Source of the DNA: Agelaius tricolor
Taxonomy: Eukaryota; Chordata; Aves; Passeriformes; Icteridae
Direction of reading: 5' to 3'
Assembly: GCA_023055355.1 (NCBI GenBank)
Contig: JALJCS010000001.1
Location: 66,629,381-66,693,380 of the forward strand
DNA length: 64,000 bases
A program made the position numbers and the translations under genes. Shown one piece after another: positions 61,901-64,000 of the stretch (position 1 is the first letter of the stretch; each line of letters opens with the position of its first letter). The notes under the pieces are model-generated. The model saw only the letters and a list, made by a program, of their open reading frames with translations, did no database searches and was not told the origin of the DNA.

Positions 61901-63936
61901 ATGCTCTACTGTACACTTGATAGCTACTAATACCTGAATTTTCACCTACTAACAGTGGTGATAATTTACCTGGAATTATTTTATTTCTCTGAATATGAAA
62001 ATATTGGAAAAAAAAATATAAGTGGTTGCACTTGGCACTAAATGTATAGATGTGACATAATGTATATAGGAATATAAAGCTAAGCAAGTTTTCAAATCTG
62101 TCTTGGTTGCAACTGTGTTGTCTGAAATAACATGTCTTATCAGTTTCCATAGGGCGCTGGAAGCGTGTTTCCTCAAATCATAGGAAGAGCAATTAAAAAA
62201 CTTCCCTCACTTGCCATAATGAATTGCTTCTGAATGATCTTAAGGTTGATTATCACTTGAAAGGTTGCTGCTGTGTGGAGCAAACTTCAAGACTTTAAAG
62301 GCTGAATGAACTTGCAGAATAAAATGAGCCCAAATAAACCTCCTGCCTGGGAAAGCTCAAATAACCACTTCTCAAAAAGTTTGGATTTCCAGGAGATTCA
62401 GTCTTGCATGTAATTTTAAAGCTACTGAGACCCACCTAGAACACATTTCTACTTCTTAAGTTCTCTACATAAAAAGCAGGATGACACTATATTTATCTTC
62501 CCTACTTGAACTGAAAACTCAGGAATTTTCTGTTCTTAGGATGTCAGTGTGGAGCTCACTGCCCTGGGGTATTTGTTATATTTGCAGCTTGTAGGCACAA
62601 CTGTAACAGAAGGAGTAGCTGCTGAAAAGGAAGTGTGAATTAGGCATGGCTGTTATAAAAAATTGCTGATTTCAGCTATTTTGAAAATTCACTGGTAATA
62701 CATTGTAAGAATGTGCCTCATTCATAGGGACTACATGAAGCAGGAAAGGGTGAAATGCAACATATGGAATATATTACTAACTAGTCAAAAACCTTGTCTT
62801 CCTAACTCCATGGTCATCACTGAAGTCTATTTCCAGCTGTAATGTAGCTCCACGTTCATGCTTTCCACAAAGGGACAGTGTGTAAGGAGGAATCCTTTAA
62901 TTCAGGGCCCAGTGAATTGATGGAAATTCCCTCAAGAAAATCTTTGGAGTGAGTTCATGGTAGTGCTATTTTTTAGATTTAATATAATTATTTCCACTGG
63001 GTTTGTGCATATGCAAAATGTCCACAGAATTTGTATGTATTTAAAATGTGTCTGCATGATTCTGGAAGGAAGTTTGCCTTCACACAAAGCTAACCAGTGA
63101 GTTCTGTGCCCTACACAGACAGTTTCCTGTAAGTTTGGCTGTAGCTGTGCAGAGGATGCATATGGAGATGAAGCACTAAGTAAGTCTGAATAGAGTCCTG
63201 TGTCCAATTGACAGTCTGATAAATTTGTAGTCTTGTTCTATGGTCTGGATTTATGTAAAAAATAGGAAAGTCTTGAGTATTTTCATTAATCAGAAAACTA
63301 CCACTATTTTTTTTCTTTTAACTTTAAATATACTTAAGTTTATCTTGGAGTAAAACATTTTTCCCTCCCTTTCATGGACATGAGATGTTTTGAATCCTGT
63401 CTCAACTGTTTAAGATGATACCTTGGGCCAATACAGTGCTATTGAAATAGTCCCCTTGAAAATATTTTCAGAAGTCTCTTATGCTTTCTCCATTTCTATT
63501 CAGAAAAATTTTACTAAGTAGCTGTAACTAAAAATACACTTACACAAATATGGGGTAGTAGTCACAACTGCTCACATTGAACCTGGCCCGTTTCTGTCTG
63601 ACTTATCAAACTGTCTTTGTCTTTAAAATGCCATGCAAGTTACTCAGTAACATTTTCAATATATTCTTTTATGTGTTTTTATGGGCTTTGCAGCTTTTAG
63701 TGGGTGAGGTAAAAGGTTTTTACCTTTGAGATGCAGGGATTGCCATGAAAGATTATTTCTTACTGTTATATTGTATTTTCCCCTCAGGCTACTTGAACAA
63801 ACCAAGTGCTCCATTTGCATCTGCCATTGGAAACCACAGTGTCACATTAGGGTGGAAGGCAGCTAACATCTCTGGGGTGAAATATGTTATCCAGTGGAAG
63901 TTCAACAAGCTCCCTGGTGACTGGAGGTACACAGAA
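55840..63936 (+). CDS. ROS1: ROS1 receptor tyrosine kinase, 5' end (6 exons, 3' part outside window)
   Basis: Gene-level entry; exons are listed separately. The joined exons give 158 codons: signal peptide (about 1-27), a cysteine-rich N-terminal region with C-x-x-x-C pairs (31-105), then the opening of the first fibronectin type III repeat from about residue 113. ROS1 is a very large receptor kinase with many FN3 repeats and beta-propeller-like ectodomain modules. In mammals it acts in epididymal epithelium and binds NELL2; that is family knowledge and is not shown here. Identification rests on MKNxxC...LWIS at the start, CTQGCQFWNATV, and KPSAPFASAIGNHSVTLGWK, which match chicken and human ROS1 as I remember them. 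All splice phases agree and no frameshift was seen. FN3, propeller and kinase exons continue beyond the right edge. Confidence 0.95.
55963..57649 (+). other. ROS1 intron 1
   Basis: 1.7 kb between GTAAGT and tttcctacag. A GC-richer stretch at 57160-57350 is open on both strands but shows no known protein. Confidence 0.75.
57650..57703 (+). CDS. ROS1: ROS1 exon 2
   Basis: A 54-base, phase 0-0 exon that encodes EGELGITNLCNVSDITGA. The acceptor is tttcctacag and the donor GTGAGT. It fits the expected segment following 'TSNL' in chicken ROS1; it contains an NVS sequon and one cysteine. Confidence 0.92.
57704..59576 (+). other. ROS1 intron 2
   Basis: 1.9 kb. A (A)n run near 58319-58332; nothing else recognised. 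Confidence 0.75.
59577..59636 (+). CDS. ROS1: ROS1 exon 3 (cysteine-rich)
   Basis: A 60-base, phase 0-0 exon that encodes CTQGCQFWNATVRTDCPLKC. Four cysteines and the GC-x-FWN motif match both human and chicken ROS1. The acceptor is gtctttgcag, the donor GTGAGT. NAT is a sequon. Confidence 0.95.
59637..60337 (+). other. ROS1 intron 3
   Basis: 701 bp. A bulged small inverted repeat at 59806-59837 (ttcttgttatgcaa and its near complement); otherwise plain. Confidence 0.75.
60338..60364 (+). CDS. ROS1: ROS1 exon 4 (27-bp microexon)
   Basis: A nine-codon phase 0-0 exon that encodes NETYARTCE, between a ttcttggcag acceptor and a GTAAGT donor. Chicken ROS1 has a matching NxTYxRxCE segment at this point, which supports a real exon despite its size. 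Skipping it would keep the frame and remove one cysteine and one sequon. Confidence 0.88.
60365..63118 (+). other. ROS1 intron 4
   Basis: 2.8 kb of AT-rich intron; no repeat or exon recognised. Confidence 0.75.
63119..63179 (+). CDS. ROS1: ROS1 exon 5 (cysteine-rich)
   Basis: A 61-base exon that encodes TVSCKFGCSCAEDAYGDEAL plus one base. The acceptor is cctacacag, the donor GTAAGT. SCxxGC..AExAYxxE aligns with human SCEVGCSSAEGAYEEE, which fixes frame and borders. Confidence 0.93.
63180..63787 (+). other. ROS1 intron 5
   Basis: 608 bp ending in a strong pyrimidine tract (attttcccctcag); nothing else recognised. Confidence 0.8.
63788..63936 (+). CDS. ROS1: ROS1 exon 6 (start of first fibronectin type III repeat)
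   Basis: A 149-base exon, phase 1 in, phase 0 out. It encodes SYLNKPSAPFASAIGNHSV, then TLGWKAANISGVKYVIQWKF and ends GDWRYTE. P-x-AP...S-x-x-L-x-W-x...Y-x-IQWK is the B-C strand pattern of FN3, with the core Trp and Tyr visible. The acceptor is tttcccctcag, the donor GTAAGG. The rest of the FN3 fold lies in the next exon, beyond the window. Confidence 0.95.
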
Positions 63937-64000
63937 GTAAGGGAGAACACCTCTTTTTACTTTGCAAGGAAATTGGCTCTTCTCTGCTCTTTTTTATTTT

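Overview
The window is vertebrate nuclear DNA, most likely from a bird. It has short conserved exons in long AT-rich introns with GT...AG borders, three truncated CR1 LINE 3' ends (the dominant avian retroposon), two small solo LTRs and one CpG island. The predicted ROS1 residues are closest to what I recall of the chicken protein. I cannot name the species from sequence alone.

Two genes lie head to head. On the minus strand, from the CpG island at about 36.7-38.2 kb down to the left edge, is DCBLD1, a one-pass receptor-like protein with signal peptide, CUB, LCCL and discoidin (F5/8 type C) domains. Eleven coding exons assemble from the sequence (37388 down to 643; 1354 coding bases, 451 complete codons) with all splice phases agreeing. 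The transmembrane and cytoplasmic exons lie beyond the left edge. On the plus strand, from 55840 to the right edge, is the 5' end of ROS1, an orphan-type receptor tyrosine kinase. Six exons (158 codons) encode the signal peptide, a cysteine-rich N-terminal segment and the start of the first fibronectin type III domain. The remaining ectodomain and the kinase lie beyond the right edge. The same divergent ROS1/DCBLD1 order is known in mammals, so the synteny is conserved.

Between them is about 17.6 kb of intergenic DNA (38.2-55.8 kb). It holds two solo LTRs, each with intact TG...CA ends and an exact target-site duplication (46120-46439, plus strand, 6 bp; 48793-49254, minus strand, 5 bp), a CR1 end, and no convincing gene. 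DCBLD1 introns 1 (15.1 kb) and 2 (9.4 kb) hold most of the unexplained sequence: a 25-bp perfect inverted repeat bounding about 1 kb, a coding-like orphan exon on the minus strand near 17.4 kb, and a TATA-preceded signal-peptide-like ORF near 24.2 kb. Intron 6 carries a perfect 23-bp-arm hairpin beside exon 6.

No operon-like system, CRISPR array, tRNA or rRNA was seen. The most notable structures are the perfect hairpin, the 1-kb inverted-repeat element, the LTRs facing ROS1, the 79-bp DCBLD1 intron whose retention would give a soluble ectodomain, and a 27-bp ROS1 microexon.
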